Source: Alistipes senegalensis
GTDB lineage: Bacteria; Bacillota; Clostridia; Oscillospirales; Ruminococcaceae
Direction: 5' to 3'
Length of the DNA: 61,845 bases
Assembly (NCBI GenBank): GCA_023665275.1
Contig: JAMPEF010000008.1
Span: forward strand, 1-61,845
Shown here: positions 61,059 through 61,845 of the stretch, piece by piece
How the letters are laid out: each line of letters starts with the position of its first letter
Position numbering within the stretch: the first letter of the stretch is position 1
Notes under the pieces: generated by a model
Databases searched by the model: none
What the model was told of the DNA's origin: nothing
Seen by the model: only the letters and a program-made list of their open reading frames with translations
Program-made: the position numbers and the translations under genes

Positions 61059-61472
61059 ATGGAAAAACAAAAAACACCAGTAAGTGAACTTTTAGGGATT
61101 TCAATGGAAAAAGTAAAGGAAATGGCAGACGTCAATTCAGTTATCGGTGAGCCGATAAAACTTGATAATGGTACGACCATTATTCCGATTTCAAAAGTTT
61201 CATATGGTTTTGCGTCAGGTGGTTCAGATTTGCCATCAAAGTATGAAAAAAATCTTTTCGGTGGGGGAGCAGGTGCAGGAATTTCAATCAAGCCGGAAGG
61301 TTTTCTTGTAGTTTCACCAGACGGCACAGCTGAAATGATTTCCGCTGCCGATGGCGGTGACCCTGTAAGTTCTGCTATAAATGCTATTCCCGACGTAGTT
61401 AGCAAAGTTTCCGGTCTTATGGGAAAAAAGAAGAAAAAGGACGTTGAAGCCGATATTACACTTAATGACTGA
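61059..61472 (+). CDS. gerW: GerW/YtfJ family sporulation protein
   Basis: A 137-residue protein. ATG 61059 follows GAGG; an in-frame GTG at 61044 overlaps the preceding stop. The family landmarks are ADVNSVIGEPIKLDNGTTII, PISKVSYGFASGGSD, FGGGAGAGISIKPEGFLVV and the amphipathic end. In Bacillus, YtfJ (GerW) affects spore germination. In a Ruminococcus-type organism it may be a retained or repurposed gene. Confidence 0.93.
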   Translation: MEKQKTPVSELLGISMEKVKEMADVNSVIGEPIKLDNGTTIIPISKVSYGFASGGSDLPSKYEKNLFGGGAGAGISIKPEGFLVVSPDGTAEMISAADGGDPVSSAINAIPDVVSKVSGLMGKKKKKDVEADITLND

Positions 61473-61550
61473 AAATAATCCGGAATATTGAATACAAAAT
61501 CTGCATATCATGTAAGTATATTATAATGGACTTGTTCCGGAGGTATGCAG

Positions 61551-61838
61551 ATGAAAAAAATTGTAGTATCAATATGTGCGGTAATGCTTTTTCCGGCGTT
61601 TTCCGCTATGGACGTAAAGGCAGTAAATGAACCCGAAATATCGGCAAAAGGTGCGGTTTTAATATCGGCTGATACGGGGGAGATTATTTATTCCGTCAAT
61701 TGTGATGAAAAACTCCCTATGGCAAGCACAACAAAAATTATGACCACTCTGCTTTGTCTTGAAAGCGGAAATCTCTATGAAGAATTTGAGGTTGACGGTG
61801 ATGCAATAATGGTTGAGGGTTCGTCAATGGGACTGTAA
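61551..61838 (+). CDS. dacF: D-Ala-D-Ala carboxypeptidase, 5' part, possible premature stop
   Basis: The beginning of a low-molecular-weight penicillin-binding protein (S11 family) that trims peptidoglycan stem peptides. ATG 61551 is seven bases after CGGAGG. A signal peptide lies at 1-25. The catalytic SxxK is in MASTTKIMTTLLCLE near residue 63, with the upstream AKGAVLISADTGEIIYS. In the family the frame continues through EGSSMGL followed by a lysine- or leucine-containing turn and GD. Here EGSSMGL is followed by TAA (61836-61838) and then AAG GGT. A single A-to-T change would explain it. The window ends here, so truncation, readthrough or sequence error cannot be told apart. Confidence 0.8.
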   Translation: MKKIVVSICAVMLFPAFSAMDVKAVNEPEISAKGAVLISADTGEIIYSVNCDEKLPMASTTKIMTTLLCLESGNLYEEFEVDGDAIMVEGSSMGL

Positions 61839-61845
61839 AAGGGTG

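Overview
The window looks like chromosomal DNA of a low-GC anaerobic member of the Clostridia, most likely a Ruminococcus-type Oscillospiraceae. The evidence is the conserved gene order (smc-ftsY, nadD-yqeK-LCP-rsfS, dgt-dnaG-rpoD, scpA-scpB-DUF2953-gerW-dacF), two secreted dockerin proteins of the cellulosome type, a CD1247-type zinc-ribbon protein and a rhamnogalacturonan uptake operon. No rRNA, tRNA, CRISPR array, insertion sequence or prophage was seen. Promoters are of the sigma-A type, usually with a 17-bp spacer. Several genes start with TTG (yqeK, aroQ, scpB, DUF2953, the C39 lipoprotein, the histidine kinase). The tetramer GATC is almost absent.

Layout. 1-8618: chromosome segregation, protein targeting, nucleotide sanitation, NAD synthesis and ribosome silencing (smc, ftsY, rdgB, yhbY, nadD, yqeK, LCP, rsfS, small membrane protein). 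8634-14670: leuS, rpsU, yqeG, aroQ, an M24 peptidase, efp and a CD1247-type gene. 14705-16558 (minus): a divergent glutamine-synthetase-like gene followed by an ANTAR regulator. 16730-22166: a pyridoxal-kinase-type gene, then on the minus strand rlmB, a P-type-ATPase-like protein without catalytic motifs, and a second LCP protein.

22251-27897 (minus): a five-gene operon of MBOAT acyltransferase, DHHW/AlgX-like protein, FkbH-like HAD-IIIC protein, acyl carrier protein and metallophosphoesterase. It resembles the dlt operon in logic, but with a glyceryl-type loading enzyme in place of DltA. 28127-30810 (minus): tandem paralogous dockerin proteins. 31051-35178: sugar ABC transporter plus GH105 hydrolase. 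35311-39840 (minus): tcdA, ychF and an EAL protein fused to a beta-helix-like tail.

39975-45501 (minus): replication and transcription operon yigZ-dgt-dnaG-[duplicated sigma-like gene]-rpoD. The extra gene consists of two RpoD-derived N-terminal units, lacks region 4 and is interrupted at an A10 tract. 45596-51425 (minus): rpmE, a small ORF, phosphoglucomutase, phosphofructokinase and a second EAL protein. 51529-53983: an OmpR-type two-component system whose promoter carries 11-bp-spaced TTnACA-like repeats; the same repeats precede a short terminated transcript, probably a C-rich sRNA. 54032-57631: SAM-I riboswitch, metK, a small gene, a C39-type lipoprotein and a zinc-ribbon surface protein. 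57843-61838: rpmB, an M50 protease, scpA, scpB, DUF2953, gerW and the 5' part of a D-Ala-D-Ala carboxypeptidase that appears to carry an in-frame stop.

The strongest candidates for undescribed biology are the FkbH/ACP/MBOAT/DHHW operon, the duplicated sigma-like gene, the catalytically degenerate P-type-ATPase-like protein, the EAL/beta-helix fusion, the degenerate glutamine-synthetase/ANTAR pair and the repeat-controlled sRNA candidate. All alignments and motif comparisons were done by eye.
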